In this document: piece by piece, positions 1 to 8,784 of the stretch
Numbering within the stretch: the stretch's first letter is position 1
Layout of the letters: every line of letters begins with the position of its first letter
Assembly (NCBI GenBank): GCA_018268915.1
Contig: JAFDVQ010000001.1
Location: 372,001 to 436,000 of the forward strand
Length of the DNA: 64,000 nt
Reading direction: 5' to 3'
From: Acidobacteriota bacterium
GTDB taxonomy: Bacteria > Acidobacteriota > Terriglobia > Terriglobales > Acidobacteriaceae
Notes under the pieces: generated by a model
What the model was told of the DNA's origin: nothing
The model's database searches: none
Seen by the model: only the letters and a program-made list of their open reading frames with translations
Translations under genes and position numbers: made by a program

Positions 1-2
1 AT

Positions 3-266
3 GCCAAGGCCACATGGGTTGTGTTCTTCGAACAGGTAGGCCTGGGCCAGTGGCTACGCTATCTCACAGGTGCACTTGAAACCGTTGGCGCATTCATGGT
101 GCTCGTCTCAGGCACTGTCGAGATCGGCTTGGCGATGATCATGATTGTCACGCTGGGCGCGACCGTTATCTCGGTGTCCCTCATGCATGACGCTCCCGGC
201 GCCTTCGTTCCATTTGCTTTGTTCTGCGGAATGATCGCCTTCTGGCTGCATCGGCGTCGCGTCTGA
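3..266 (+). CDS. DoxX-like family membrane protein, 5'-truncated by the window edge
   Basis: The frame is open from base 3 with no start inside the window, so this is the C-terminal ~87 residues of a larger protein. It shows the WVxFFEQVGLGQWLRYLTG stretch followed by hydrophobic segments and a short basic tail (HRRRV), which resembles the end of DoxX/DoxX-like small four-helix membrane proteins. The GTG at 21 is probably an internal valine, because the upstream residues (AKATWV) also fit the family. The biochemical role of the family is poorly defined; in related proteins it is linked to redox or quinone functions. The family call rests on my recognition of this motif. Confidence 0.6.
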   Translation, partial: AKATWVVFFEQVGLGQWLRYLTGALETVGAFMVLVSGTVEIGLAMIMIVTLGATVISVSLMHDAPGAFVPFALFCGMIAFWLHRRRV

Positions 267-274
267 TTGCGCCG

Positions 275-2620
275 TCAGGGCAACCCAATCCTGTGCGGAT
301 TCCAGAGCTTATCCGTCTCGGTCCCCATGCTCGTCACATGCGGAACGCAATGGTGTGCTTCAGGAAACGCGGCAGCATACGAACGGGTCACGTGCAGCCG
401 GTTCATAGTTACGTAACGTGCCCGCATTCCGCCGATAGTGGGCGGAAGCGTCTCCGGCATGCGGTTGCGGTCGACATACACCACAAGCGCGGCCTGGCGG
501 GGATCATCCATGCTCTGCCCGACGCCGATTCCAAAGAACGCTGAGTTCTGCTGCATGATCGATCGCGTCAATCTTCGCTTTGTGGCTATCGCCTTCGCAA
601 CCGTCGATGCAGGCAGGGGAGAGTTCGACGCAGCCGTTGGCACCAAGGGCGCTGAGCCCAACGCAACAGCGCGCGCATTCGACGGCACCACGACCGTTCG
701 CATTCCCCCGATCGTCTCGGGAACAATAGGCGAAATCGCGGGGTCGATATACACAACTACTGCGCCGCCCCCCGGCTGATCTGTACTTTTCCCTGCGGTA
801 ATGCCCAGGATCCCGGCAGACGGGTTCACCAATACCCGCGCGGCTCCCAATGCCTGCTGTTGCCGGGTAAGCTCCGCATCGCTCAAACGTCTCGCCAGCA
901 CCGCACTGGATGTGCTGTCGCCGTAGCTGAGGCAGCTTACTTCATGATCTGCGGCGCCCACAAACGAGAGATCCGGGCCGCCTGGCATCTGATCTGAAAG
1001 CTCGTTCAGTATGTCCGACACAGGATTCGCAATCGCATGGCTGACACCGTTGCCGTCGATCCCGCCCGCGAAGAACAAGCCAACCGGCTCGGCATTCGCG
1101 GAATCCACCATTAGCGCGCCTGAGTCACCGGCATCGCTGAAGCGATCTCCGCTCACAGCTAGCTGTCCTCGGAATGTCTTCGTAAGGTAGGGCTTTGTCT
1201 CCGCGCAGTCGCGATAGTAGTCCACCGCCACGTCAAGATCGAGAGCCGAAACCTTTCCGCATGTCAGGCCCGTTGTGCGCCCGCTCTTTGCCACCCGCAA
1301 CTGCAAGGTTGCGCTTTCTCCCTTGCCGCCGGTCGATGAAATCCCCGGCGGAGCTGAAGATAGGGAACCATCCGCAAGCCGCGATCCAAGTTCTAAGATG
1401 CTGCCCGAGGCGTCCACTGTGTGAGAAGCCACCTGCGCGATCGCCGCATCCGCATTGGTCTCCTGCAAGTGGAGCGGCAGCCATGCCGTCAGCGCGCCCA
1501 CCGGCACAGTCCCCGGTCCATCCCCATTCGGCGTGCAATTGTTGTCAATCAGCCCCGGCTGCACAACCGTGTCGCCAATTGCAGCCTGATCGCTGCGCGC
1601 CAGAACGTGGTTGTTGCTCAGCAGGTACTCACGCCCGCTGTCATCTTTCAACAGCGATCCCAGAGTCCCGCTGCAGCAGTCGACGATTGTGTTGCCTTTC
1701 TCGTCGAAATCGTTGTTGTTCCCACCCGAACTCCCCAGCGCTATTGGAAACACCAGCGCACTCTGATGCGTTGCGGGATTGCTTCCCACTCCCGGCGCAT
1801 TCAAGAGAATCGCCGATTCCGTCCGGGCACTGGAACCCGGAGCCGATGCCACCACATACGTCACCCCAGTAGCGGCAACAGTCGCCGGAGCGGTATATGT
1901 GACGGAACAGGAAGTGAAAGCTCGATGTGTCTTCTGGCAACTTACCGGGCCCAGCGAGCCTTCTCCGCCGCTGTCTCCTGAAGGAGTATTCGAGAGCGCG
2001 AAATGAATCTCATTCGCGCCTCCAGCCTGCGCCAGATACCCGGTGATCGTCACGGCCCCTCCCGGGCCCAGGGCCGAGTTCTCCGGCGTAAGCGGCTGAA
2101 GAAATCCCGGAGCCAATGTCAGAACAGACTCGGCGCGAACGTTCGGATCTGACTTCAGCGACGCCGTCACCACTACTTCCGCCCGGTCCCGGCTCAAGTA
2201 ATTCGGAGGCGTGTATTGGCCGGTGGCCGAAATGCTGCCCGCCCCGGCTGCGGGATCGCCGCCACTCACCGACCAGGTCACTCCAACAGGGTCCCCGGTT
2301 AGCACCTTTGCCGAAAACCTGTGTACGGGGTTCCCATGCGCACTCAAACTGTTACAACCGGTGCAATTTGTGTCGATTACGCTCGATCCGGGACTGATCG
2401 AAACTGTCGGATTCGTGCTCCGGGCAGTCACCGGCCTGGCGCCGCACCCGGCAAGCATGGCCAACGTAGGCACAAGAATGAGAGCTCCTCTGCGAAGCAG
2501 AGTATTGCGGAGGCCATCCCTGGCGGGGACTACACGCCCAAGTGGTTGGCCGGCCGGGATTTGCATGTAACGGGTCAAGGAGTCATTCGAGCTCGAAGCG
2601 CGCAGCGCCTTCAGCTCCAA
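275..2620 (-). CDS. Trypsin-like serine protease lipoprotein with Ig-like N-terminus and duplicated C-terminal module
   Basis: A 781-residue secreted protein. A hydrophobic segment ends in a lipobox (L56-A-G-C59), so the mature protein is probably lipid-anchored; the true start may be M19 or later, since 55 residues before the lipobox is long. Residues ~70-280 are Thr/Ser/Gly-rich and Ig-like. The chymotrypsin-fold part carries His338 (SNNHVLA), Asp391 (NADAAIAQV) and Ser500 (DAGDSGALM), a complete triad in the right order. Two similar ~43-residue modules follow at ~603-645 and ~696-737, each ending in TIGGMR. Substrate unknown. It converges on nothing obvious and appears monocistronic. Confidence 0.75.
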   Translation of the reverse strand: MELKALRASSSNDSLTRYMQIPAGQPLGRVVPARDGLRNTLLRRGALILVPTLAMLAGCGARPVTARSTNPTVSISPGSSVIDTNCTGCNSLSAHGNPVHRFSAKVLTGDPVGVTWSVSGGDPAAGAGSISATGQYTPPNYLSRDRAEVVVTASLKSDPNVRAESVLTLAPGFLQPLTPENSALGPGGAVTITGYLAQAGGANEIHFALSNTPSGDSGGEGSLGPVSCQKTHRAFTSCSVTYTAPATVAATGVTYVVASAPGSSARTESAILLNAPGVGSNPATHQSALVFPIALGSSGGNNNDFDEKGNTIVDCCSGTLGSLLKDDSGREYLLSNNHVLARSDQAAIGDTVVQPGLIDNNCTPNGDGPGTVPVGALTAWLPLHLQETNADAAIAQVASHTVDASGSILELGSRLADGSLSSAPPGISSTGGKGESATLQLRVAKSGRTTGLTCGKVSALDLDVAVDYYRDCAETKPYLTKTFRGQLAVSGDRFSDAGDSGALMVDSANAEPVGLFFAGGIDGNGVSHAIANPVSDILNELSDQMPGGPDLSFVGAADHEVSCLSYGDSTSSAVLARRLSDAELTRQQQALGAARVLVNPSAGILGITAGKSTDQPGGGAVVVYIDPAISPIVPETIGGMRTVVVPSNARAVALGSAPLVPTAASNSPLPASTVAKAIATKRRLTRSIMQQNSAFFGIGVGQSMDDPRQAALVVYVDRNRMPETLPPTIGGMRARYVTMNRLHVTRSYAAAFPEAHHCVPHVTSMGTETDKLWNPHRIGLP

Positions 2621-2847
2621 CCTTCAGGTTAGCTCATTTCAAAGTGCACGCTGCCGCCGCCTGAACTTGCGCCGGAGCGAAAGTACCACCCGCTGAGGGC
2701 AGCCCCTCACTTGGATTCGCGCTGGACGCTGCCGTGAGCATTCCGAAACAGAACCTCGCTTGTTTTCCTCGTGAATTCTCTTCGGTCAATTCCGGAGGAA
2801 GAAGCCACCCGCTCAGGCTGTTGTATCGTCAAACCGGAGATTCCTCA

Positions 2848-3360
2848 ATGGCCGAACTCATCGCCCTCCAAGCCGACATCACAACACAGCAAGTTGACGC
2901 CATTGTGAACGCGGCCAACTCCTCGCTGCTCGGCGGCGGAGGCGTTGACGGAGCTATCCATCGTGCTGCCGGTCCGGAACTCCTCGCCGCCTGTCGTGCA
3001 CTCCACGGCTGCTCGACTGGAGATGCAAAAGCAACTCCCGGCTTCCATCTTCCGGCCAAATGGGTCTTCCATGCCGTCGGGCCTGTATGGCATGGAGGTG
3101 AGCGCGACGAAGACAAGCTCCTTGCGAATTGCTATAGCCGTTGTCTCGAACTCGCTCAGCAACATCAAGCCCGTTCCATTGCGTTTCCCGCAATCAGCAC
3201 CGGGGCCTACTACTTCCCGCCTCAGCGCGCAGCTCGCATAGCCGTCGACACCGTCCGCCAGTATGTGGATGCGAGCGGAGTAGAAGTCGTCAAGTTCGTC
3301 TGCTTCGACCGAAAGACCCTCGACATCTACCAGAAATTGCTTTCAACTTCGTCACTTTGA
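2848..3360 (+). CDS. Macro-domain protein (O-acetyl-ADP-ribose deacetylase type)
   Basis: A 170-residue single macro domain. The motifs are [22 protein letters not shown] ([18 protein letters not shown]), the glycine-rich loop [14 protein letters not shown] with the Asp used in YmdB-type enzymes, and the second phosphate loop [10 protein letters not shown]. Proteins of this type remove acetyl from O-acetyl-ADP-ribose and can reverse mono-ADP-ribosylation in the cytosol. An in-frame upstream extension to 2734 exists, but ATG 2848 is preceded by GGAGA at the right distance and starts exactly at the domain, so it is chosen. The next gene, an aldo/keto reductase, follows 42 bp downstream and may be co-transcribed. 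Confidence 0.88.
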   Translation: MAELIALQADITTQQVDAIVNAANSSLLGGGGVDGAIHRAAGPELLAACRALHGCSTGDAKATPGFHLPAKWVFHAVGPVWHGGERDEDKLLANCYSRCLELAQQHQARSIAFPAISTGAYYFPPQRAARIAVDTVRQYVDASGVEVVKFVCFDRKTLDIYQKLLSTSSL

Positions 3361-3402
3361 AAACATCACAGTAACTTCGTCTCCATTTTTCGAGGAGCAC
3401 TC

Positions 3403-4404
3403 ATGGAATACGTCAATCTCGGCCGCACCGGCCTCAAAGTCTCCCGCATTTGTCTTGGCTGCATGACCTATGGCCGCCCACCCGCCCCCGACGAGCCCAA
3501 AGCCGGACGACACCTCTGGGCGCTCAGCGAGCATGAGAGCCAGCCCTTTCTCCGCCAGGCGCTCGATCTCGGCATCAACTTCTGGGACACCGCCAACGTC
3601 TACTCCAGCGGCGACAGTGAGCGCGTGGTCGGAAAATTCCTGAAGGCCAACACTCGCCGCGAAGCCATGGTCATCGCCACCAAGGTTCATGGCGTCATGC
3701 GCGAAGAGCCGAACGGCAATGGCCTTTCCCGCAAAGCCATCCTCTTCGAACTTGACCAGAGCCTGCAGCGCCTCCAGACCGACTACATCGACCTCTACCA
3801 GATCCACCGCTGGGACTACGACACTCCAATCGAGGAAACACTCGAAGCTCTCCACGATGCCGTCAAAGCCGGAAAGGTCCGCTACATTGGCGCATCCTCG
3901 ATGTACTCCTGGCAATTTGCAAAATCTCTCTTCCTCGCCGATCTCCGCGGCTGGACGCGCTTCGTCTCCATGCAGAACCATCTCAACCTGATCTACCGCG
4001 AAGAAGAGCGGGAAATGCTGCCTTTGTGCAAGGACCAGGGAATCGCCGTCATCCCATGGAGCCCGCTCGCGCGCGGCCGCTTGACGCGCCCCTGGCAGTC
4101 TGAACAAACCAAACGCTCGGAAACCGACCGCTTCGGCAACACCATGTACTCCCGCACCGAAGACGACGACAAGCGGGTAGTCGAGCGCCTGACCGGGATC
4201 GCAGAGAAGCGCGGAGTACCTCAGGCCCAGGTAGCCCTCGCATGGTTGCTCCACAAACCTGAAGTCACCGCTCCCATTGTCGGCGCCACCAAACCGCATC
4301 ATCTCGACGACGCCGCCGCTGCTGTATCTCTCAAACTCACACCCGACGAAATCTCAGCTCTTGAGGAGTCCTACGCGCCTCACCCAGTCCTCGGCTTCAA
4401 CTGA
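3403..4404 (+). CDS. Aldo/keto reductase
   Basis: A 333-residue NADPH-dependent oxidoreductase of the AKR superfamily ((beta/alpha)8 barrel) reducing aldehydes or ketones, substrate unknown. The catalytic tetrad is visible: Asp62 and Tyr67 (FWDTANVYSSG), Lys94 (IATKVHG) and His135 (DLYQIHRWD). The N-terminus MEYVNLGRTGLKVSRICLG and the C-terminal IVGATKPHHLDD are typical of the YajO/general-stress-protein-69 branch. Its length is normal. A GAGGAG Shine-Dalgarno lies just upstream of the ATG. It follows the macro-domain gene in the same direction. Confidence 0.93.
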   Translation: MEYVNLGRTGLKVSRICLGCMTYGRPPAPDEPKAGRHLWALSEHESQPFLRQALDLGINFWDTANVYSSGDSERVVGKFLKANTRREAMVIATKVHGVMREEPNGNGLSRKAILFELDQSLQRLQTDYIDLYQIHRWDYDTPIEETLEALHDAVKAGKVRYIGASSMYSWQFAKSLFLADLRGWTRFVSMQNHLNLIYREEEREMLPLCKDQGIAVIPWSPLARGRLTRPWQSEQTKRSETDRFGNTMYSRTEDDDKRVVERLTGIAEKRGVPQAQVALAWLLHKPEVTAPIVGATKPHHLDDAAAAVSLKLTPDEISALEESYAPHPVLGFN

Positions 4405-4442
4405 GGTAGAAACGAGCACCCATAGTTGACTCCTTCGCGCGA

Positions 4443-4871
4443 TCAATCTACAGGCTGCCGCGCCCGCAACCATCCGCCCAGCCATGACTGCGGCAGCGCA
4501 AAAACGATCAGCGCTATGGGGTACCAATGCGGGCCGTATGCAGGGCCTGCATTCCACGTTGCAATCGCTCCTGCCAGGCTCGCCGCAAATCCAAACGCAC
4601 CACCAACCATCGCATGCGCAATCGGGCGGTATGGCGCGAGATACGCCGTCAGATAGCTGGCCGCAACTCCGTACGCCACGCGATACGCAGTCGCCAAGGC
4701 CAGCACACCGTCCGACGCGCGTTCGTTCAACGGCGGCAGCACTCCTGCCTTACGCAAAACAATGTCGGTGACCAGCGTGATGGCGATGCCGGCAGCCATC
4801 CCTGCGATCACAGCCAGGATGCTGCGGCCCAGTTGCCGCTGCGAAGATGCTTGAGACGAGAGTGGACTCAT
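4443..4871 (-). CDS. Small integral membrane protein of unknown function
   Basis: A 142-residue protein with about four hydrophobic segments (starting around ILAVIAGMAAGIAITLV) and short charged loops. I do not recognise a family. The open frame extends to 4994, but that would overlap the start of the divergent acetyltransferase gene; ATG 4871 has AGAGGT upstream and begins a sensible N-terminus (MSPLSSQ), so it is used here. It is divergent from the WcaF-like gene, with a shared ~75 bp intergenic region. Confidence 0.6.
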   Translation of the reverse strand: MSPLSSQASSQRQLGRSILAVIAGMAAGIAITLVTDIVLRKAGVLPPLNERASDGVLALATAYRVAYGVAASYLTAYLAPYRPIAHAMVGGAFGFAASLAGAIATWNAGPAYGPHWYPIALIVFALPQSWLGGWLRARQPVD

Positions 4872-4945
4872 CACGTTTGAGACCTCTAGGGCTGCGGATT
4901 CTCGCAATGATACGACAGCCAACCCGCTGATAAACTCAACCTCAG

Positions 4946-5536
4946 ATGCCCCGCGAGATCCATTACAACGCGGCGGACCACATCTCCGCCGCATCCGCCG
5001 AAGATCCGTACCTGCGCCCCGCGTTTACTCTCGGTAACCGCGTAGGGCGTCTCCTCTGGAACATCTGCTGGGCCATTTTCTATCGTCTCTCGCCGCGCCC
5101 TTTTCACGCGTGGCGCGCGATGCTGCTCCGCCTCTTCGGCGCCAGGATGGGACCGAACTGCCATTTCTATCCGAGTTCGCGTGTCTGGGCTCCCTGGAAC
5201 CTCACCTGTGAAGACCAGGTCACCGCAGGCGACGGCGCTGAAATCTACAATCCCGCGCCCATCCGCCTCGGTTCACATGCCATCCTGTCGCAGAATGCCT
5301 ACCTGTGCGGGGCGACCCACGACTTCGACGATCCTGCCTTCCCGCTGCTTGCCTATGCAATGCAAATCGGCCCATACGCATGGATCTGCGCCCGCGCCTG
5401 TGTCGCTCCCGGAGTCCAGGTAGGAGAAGGCGCAGTCCTCGGCCTCGCGTCAGTCGCCACCCGCGACCTCGAGCCATGGAGCGTCTATGGCGGCTCTCCC
5501 GCCACCAAAGTAAAAGAGCGCCAGCGCATTCACTAA
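4946..5536 (+). CDS. WcaF-like colanic/exopolysaccharide acetyltransferase (left-handed beta-helix)
   Basis: A 196-residue acyltransferase. The N-terminal part has a hydrophobic patch (WNICWAIFYRLSPRPF) typical of WcaF-type enzymes, and the C-terminal half consists of hexapeptide repeats (IRLGSHAILSQNAYLCGATHD, IGPYAWICARACVAPGVQVGEGAVLGLASV) that form a left-handed beta-helix. The GATHDF segment holds the histidine expected to act as catalytic base. Such enzymes move acetyl from acetyl-CoA to a sugar hydroxyl during exopolysaccharide synthesis in the cytosol. No other polysaccharide genes are adjacent, so the pathway is uncertain. A clean intrinsic terminator follows. Confidence 0.85.
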   Translation: MPREIHYNAADHISAASAEDPYLRPAFTLGNRVGRLLWNICWAIFYRLSPRPFHAWRAMLLRLFGARMGPNCHFYPSSRVWAPWNLTCEDQVTAGDGAEIYNPAPIRLGSHAILSQNAYLCGATHDFDDPAFPLLAYAMQIGPYAWICARACVAPGVQVGEGAVLGLASVATRDLEPWSVYGGSPATKVKERQRIH

Positions 5537-5544
5537 AGAGAAAA

Positions 5545-5565
5545 CCCGCCGATTTGCTCGGCGGG
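5545..5565 (+). terminator. Intrinsic terminator after the acetyltransferase gene
   Basis: A perfect 8-bp stem (CCCGCCGA / TCGGCGGG) with a TTTGC loop, preceded by AAAA and followed by CTTTAT, 9 bp after the stop codon at 5536. The flanking A and T tracts make it plausible in both directions, which suits the convergent DUF3106 gene. Confidence 0.8.
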
Positions 5566-5603
5566 CTTTATCCCTCTTCGGTTCTGTCAAGTGCTCTTCT
5601 GTT

Positions 5604-5636
5604 CCCTGACCCCTGACCCCTGACCCCTGATCCCTG
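5604..5636. repeat. Heptanucleotide tandem repeat (CCCTGAY)n
   Basis: Four and a half head-to-tail copies of CCCTGAC/CCCTGAT occupy the spacer between the convergent acetyltransferase and DUF3106 genes. The same heptamer recurs at 9567-9599 and in a degenerate form near 9944-9962. Confidence 0.9.
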
Positions 5637-5639
5637 CCT

Positions 5640-6650
5640 TTACTGCGGCGCATACGGCTCCACCCGCAACATGTCCGAAAGCACTCCGCGTTCCTCCTGG
5701 CTGAACTGTCCCTGATACCGGCTCGAGTTCAGCACAATTCCACGCTGATCCGGAGGCACAGATTTCAGGTCACGAAATGCGTTCCGCATCATCGCCTGCC
5801 GATCCGCCGGCATCGATCTCCATTGACGCGAAGACTGCGCCACCCGCGACCTCTCTTCCGGCGATAACCGCTCCAGGTTCTCTGCGCGTGCCAGACGCCG
5901 TTGGCGCTGCGCATCCGGCAGGCTGTTCACCTGGTTCAACTGATTGATCACCCTCTGCTGCTCGCCCTGCGGCAACCTGCGGAAGCTCGGGTCATTCTTC
6001 AGCAACTGCTGTTGCTGAGGCACTGGCGTGGTCTTGTGATTGTTCAACCACGAACCCAGGTGCCCCGGAGGCGCATACAGCTGTTGCGTGGTGCCCGAAA
6101 ATCCCTGCCGTCCGTACGCCGGCTCATTCGACTGCGGAGTCGCCGCTGGCCCGCGCGCGCCGGTCTGTGGAGGCGCATACGGATTCTGAGGCGGCCTCTG
6201 AAACTGCGGCCGGTTATTCGATGGAGGTTGATTCGCCGGAGGTCGATACTGCTGCTGATAAGGTTGCTGTGAACCCCGCTCTGGATATTGCTGCGTACGC
6301 GCCGGATATTGCGGCTGCGAACCCCGATTCTGAAGCTGCTGCGGATACGGCTGCGTCCGCTGCTGATACTGCGGTGCCGGCCTTCCCGGATAAGGAGACT
6401 GATACGGCGTACCCTGCCGCCCCTGGTATTGCGGCGTCTGATAGCGTGGCGCTGATTGTCGTTCGTTCTGCCGCGGTGACTCTGGATGCGTCTGCTGACG
6501 CGGCGCAGAATAATGCGGAGCCTGCGCCGGACGAGAACGTTCCCGCCGCTGGGACATCAAAGACATGGGCAGACACAGAACGATTGCAGCCATTGCGGCT
6601 ACAACCGCGCGGCGCGTCGCCCTCTCGCCTCTGTGCTTAGCCCCATTCAT
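5640..6650 (-). CDS. DUF3106-type secreted Gln/Pro/Tyr-rich protein
   Basis: About 336 residues. A hydrophobic signal (VVAAMAAIVLCLPMSLM) is followed by a long low-complexity region rich in Q, P, Y, R and S, then a charged helical C-terminus with repeated LPxxxRQ/LSPEERxR-like motifs (LSPEERSRVAQSSRQWRSMP), which is what I recognise as DUF3106. Function unknown; the position as third gene behind an ECF sigma factor and its zinc-finger anti-sigma suggests an envelope protein of that regulon. The open frame continues to a GTG at 6686, but ATG 6650 has a purine/G-rich sequence upstream and gives a shorter pre-signal region. Confidence 0.7.
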   Translation of the reverse strand: MNGAKHRGERATRRAVVAAMAAIVLCLPMSLMSQRRERSRPAQAPHYSAPRQQTHPESPRQNERQSAPRYQTPQYQGRQGTPYQSPYPGRPAPQYQQRTQPYPQQLQNRGSQPQYPARTQQYPERGSQQPYQQQYRPPANQPPSNNRPQFQRPPQNPYAPPQTGARGPAATPQSNEPAYGRQGFSGTTQQLYAPPGHLGSWLNNHKTTPVPQQQQLLKNDPSFRRLPQGEQQRVINQLNQVNSLPDAQRQRRLARAENLERLSPEERSRVAQSSRQWRSMPADRQAMMRNAFRDLKSVPPDQRGIVLNSSRYQGQFSQEERGVLSDMLRVEPYAPQ

Positions 6651-6695
6651 CTTCGGCCCCCGCCTCGTTCTCTTTCCCTGTCCCACTTCGTTCGA

Positions 6696-7232
6696 CTATT
6701 GCGCTGTCGGATCATCCGAGTTCGGATCATCACTGATCGCATCATCCGGATTGTCTGAGATCGCTTCCAGCTGATCCAGTACCTGCTTGTTGCTGTCCAG
6801 CGTCTGCAGATCGTGCACCACGCCAGCTACCGGACCCACCTGCGGCACCGGCTGTTCAACATTCGTAACACCCAGGTACGCGCCGCCCCCGATCAGCAAC
6901 ATCACTGTCAGCGCCGTCGCCGCCAGCGGCCCCGCATGCATCTGCGGACCATATGTAAACCGGTCACGAATGCGCTGGAACCAGCTCAGCCTTGGAGCCT
7001 CGCGTTCCTCGCGCATCCGTGCATTCAACCTCGTCATGAAGTAGGGGCTGGGCTCCGGAGCCTTCCATGCATCCATCAGGCCCATCGTCGCGCGCAACTC
7101 TTCCAGCTCCTCGCGGCACGACGCACACTCCGCAACATGAGTCTTAACCTTGGCATCGGCCGTAGACTCGTCGAGCAGCATATCGGCCAGCTTCGTCTCG
7201 TCCATCACCGCGCATTTGTTCATCGTTTTCAT
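6696..7232 (-). CDS. Anti-sigma factor with zinc-finger (zf-HC2-like) N-terminus
   Basis: About 178 residues. The cytosolic N-terminal part has the H-x3-C-x2-C signature (THVAECASCREE) of zinc-binding anti-sigma domains, and a single transmembrane helix (GPLAATALTVMLLIGGGAYLG) lies in the middle. The C-terminus is acidic (SDNPDDAISDDPNSDDP) and probably periplasmic. By family it binds and silences the ECF sigma factor encoded immediately upstream (stop at 7302, about 70 bp away) and releases it on an envelope signal. The frame also opens at GTG 7247; the ATG at 7232 is preferred. Confidence 0.85.
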   Translation of the reverse strand: MKTMNKCAVMDETKLADMLLDESTADAKVKTHVAECASCREELEELRATMGLMDAWKAPEPSPYFMTRLNARMREEREAPRLSWFQRIRDRFTYGPQMHAGPLAATALTVMLLIGGGAYLGVTNVEQPVPQVGPVAGVVHDLQTLDSNKQVLDQLEAISDNPDDAISDDPNSDDPTAQ

Positions 7233-7301
7233 AACTAACCACCCCACTTCATTGCCAGTATGATCCGGCTTTCACTTCCACCCCAACTACAAACTTCCGG
7301 C

Positions 7302-7985
7302 TTAAACGAAATCCTTCAGCTTCTCTCGCAAAGTCTGATAGGCCCTGAACAACAGCGACTTCGTCGCGCTCTCGCTCAGCTTCAACACTTCGCCAATCTG
7401 CTTGTAGTCCATTCCTTGATACTTGTGCATCAGCACTGCCATCCGCTGTCTCTCCGGCAATTCCATCACGTGCGCCCGGATCGCAGCCATGCGCTCATCG
7501 CGCAACAAAGTCTGTTCCACCGTCGGAGTATCATCCGCCACGTCCGGCGTCGTCCCCGACTCCTCGTCCGGCGCGTCCAGATATACATTCTGCGCCGATC
7601 TCTCGTGCTTTGTATCCCTCGCGTGATTCACCGCAAGATTCGTTGCGATGCGATAAAGCCACGTCGTAAACTTCGCTTCCGCCCGGTAGCTTTCACGCGA
7701 ACGATACACCCGCAGAAAAACTTCCTGCGCTAATTCCTCGGCAACCGCCTGGTTGTGCACCATGCGAAACAGAAAGCTGATCATCGCGCGGTGATACTTG
7801 CCCACGAGGTAGTTGAACCCTGCCTCGTCGCCCGCCGCCACGCGCAGCATTACCGCCGCATCGCTGCTCTCGTCCTCCGCATAATTCACTCGCGGAGCAT
7901 CCGGCTGGTTGAGGACAGCTCCTTGTCCTTTTGCCGGATTCAGTCCCGGCCCCAGTCCCGACTTGTCCAGTACCAGGGTTGCCAT
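7302..7985 (-). CDS. ECF RNA polymerase sigma factor (RpoE-like)
   Basis: About 227 residues. Sigma region 2 is clear (FLFRMVHNQAVAEELAQEVFLRVYRS...FTTWLYRIATNLAVNHARD), and region 4 shows a helix-turn-helix (LPERQRMAVLMHKYQGMDYKQIGEVLKLSESATKSLLFRAYQTLREKL). Such factors direct RNA polymerase to stress promoters and are held by the adjacent anti-sigma factor. The frame runs open to 8639, but that upstream part is translated palindromic repeat DNA; ATG 7985 follows AGAGG at a short distance. An N-terminal extension of some length before the conserved part cannot be excluded. First gene of a sigma/anti-sigma/DUF3106 operon. Confidence 0.88.
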   Translation of the reverse strand: MATLVLDKSGLGPGLNPAKGQGAVLNQPDAPRVNYAEDESSDAAVMLRVAAGDEAGFNYLVGKYHRAMISFLFRMVHNQAVAEELAQEVFLRVYRSRESYRAEAKFTTWLYRIATNLAVNHARDTKHERSAQNVYLDAPDEESGTTPDVADDTPTVEQTLLRDERMAAIRAHVMELPERQRMAVLMHKYQGMDYKQIGEVLKLSESATKSLLFRAYQTLREKLKDFV

Positions 7986-8230
7986 ATCCTCTTCGACCCC
8001 ATCCTCAGCCGAATGTTGCGCAAACCCTTCATTTTCCGGGTCCGAATCCAGACCAGGATCCCTATCCACTTCCGGTTCAGAGCCTCCGTTCGACCCCGGT
8101 CGTTTGGCCTGCGACGCCCCGGCCCCGGAACCCTTCTCCCGGCTGAACTTAGGATCATCCGCCCGCCGAGCCAGGCTTTGGAACCAGGCCCCGGCTCCAG
8201 CCAGGCCAAAACTGAGCGAGCGGCCAGGAT

Positions 8231-8501
8231 GGGCTTCAGCCCCCGCCATAATCAGGCCGATTCCGCTCGAGCTTGGGAATGGCCCAGACAGGCAACAAGG
8301 CATAGCTTCAATCGTGCCGAAAAGCCGCTCAAAAAAAGTCCAGGCTTCAGCCCCCGCCCACACGCCCGTGTCTTTGAAGGGGCACGGCTTTAGCCGTGCC
8401 GCATCGCGAGTAAAGTCGATGTGGGCTTTAGCCCATGAAAGGAAGGGGCGTGGCTTCAGCCACGCCGTAAGACCCTCAAAGCCGATCGGGGCTTTAGCCC
8501 C
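8231..8501. repeat. Cluster of six REP-like palindromes with core GGC-TTYA-GCC
   Basis: Six short hairpins share a TTTA or TTCA loop flanked by GGC/GCC: 8231-8242, 8343-8352, 8381-8400 (perfect 8-bp stem), 8422-8435, 8447-8466 (perfect 8-bp stem) and 8488-8501. The outer stem bases differ between copies but compensate each other, so structure rather than sequence is kept. The cluster lies upstream of the sigma-factor gene and can be read as open frames on both strands, which are artefacts. Confidence 0.85.
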
Positions 8502-8709
8502 TGAGGGAAGTTCCGAGCCGCCAGACAGACGCCAAAACACCCCCCTCCCCATCCCCCCGGGAGCAGACTCGCACATCTCTCGGATTGACCGTACTCGCCA
8601 GCGCATCAGTGACTTAGATGGTCTTTCGGGCGGACACAACTCAGGTTTGGCCGCGGACCGTCGCTGGTGTTACTCTACCCCATGGGAGGCCCCTCTGGCC
8701 TCTCCCACC

Positions 8710-8784
8710 GGGCGCTTAACTCAGCGGTAGAGTGTCACCTTCACACGGTGGAAGTCGTAGGTTCGAATCCTACAGCGCCCACCA
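8710..8784 (+). tRNA. tRNA-Val (anticodon CAC)
   Basis: A 75-nt cloverleaf. The acceptor stem GGGCGCT pairs with AGCGCCC; the D arm contains AGCGGTAGAGT; the anticodon loop TTCACAC sits on a CACC/GGTG stem and reads CAC at 8742-8744 (codon GUG); the T arm is GTAGG-TTCGAAT-CCTAC. The terminal CCA is encoded. Confidence 0.95.

Noticed and set aside
1195..1872. 225-residue + strand frame
   Set aside because: Antisense to the trypsin-like protease; Pro/Arg/Ser/Cys-rich with no family.
3352..4302. 316-residue open frame antisense to the aldo/keto reductase
   Set aside because: No domain or ribosome site; overlaps a clear enzyme gene on the other strand.
8231..8501. CRISPR array
   Set aside because: The repeated units are short palindromes with unequal spacing and no uniform spacers; no cas gene is nearby.
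7909..8730. Open frames through the palindrome cluster on both strands
   Set aside because: They translate the repeat DNA (GFSRAASR, ALAHERKGRGFS-like text) and end in the tRNA gene; similar artefact frames are known from repeats.
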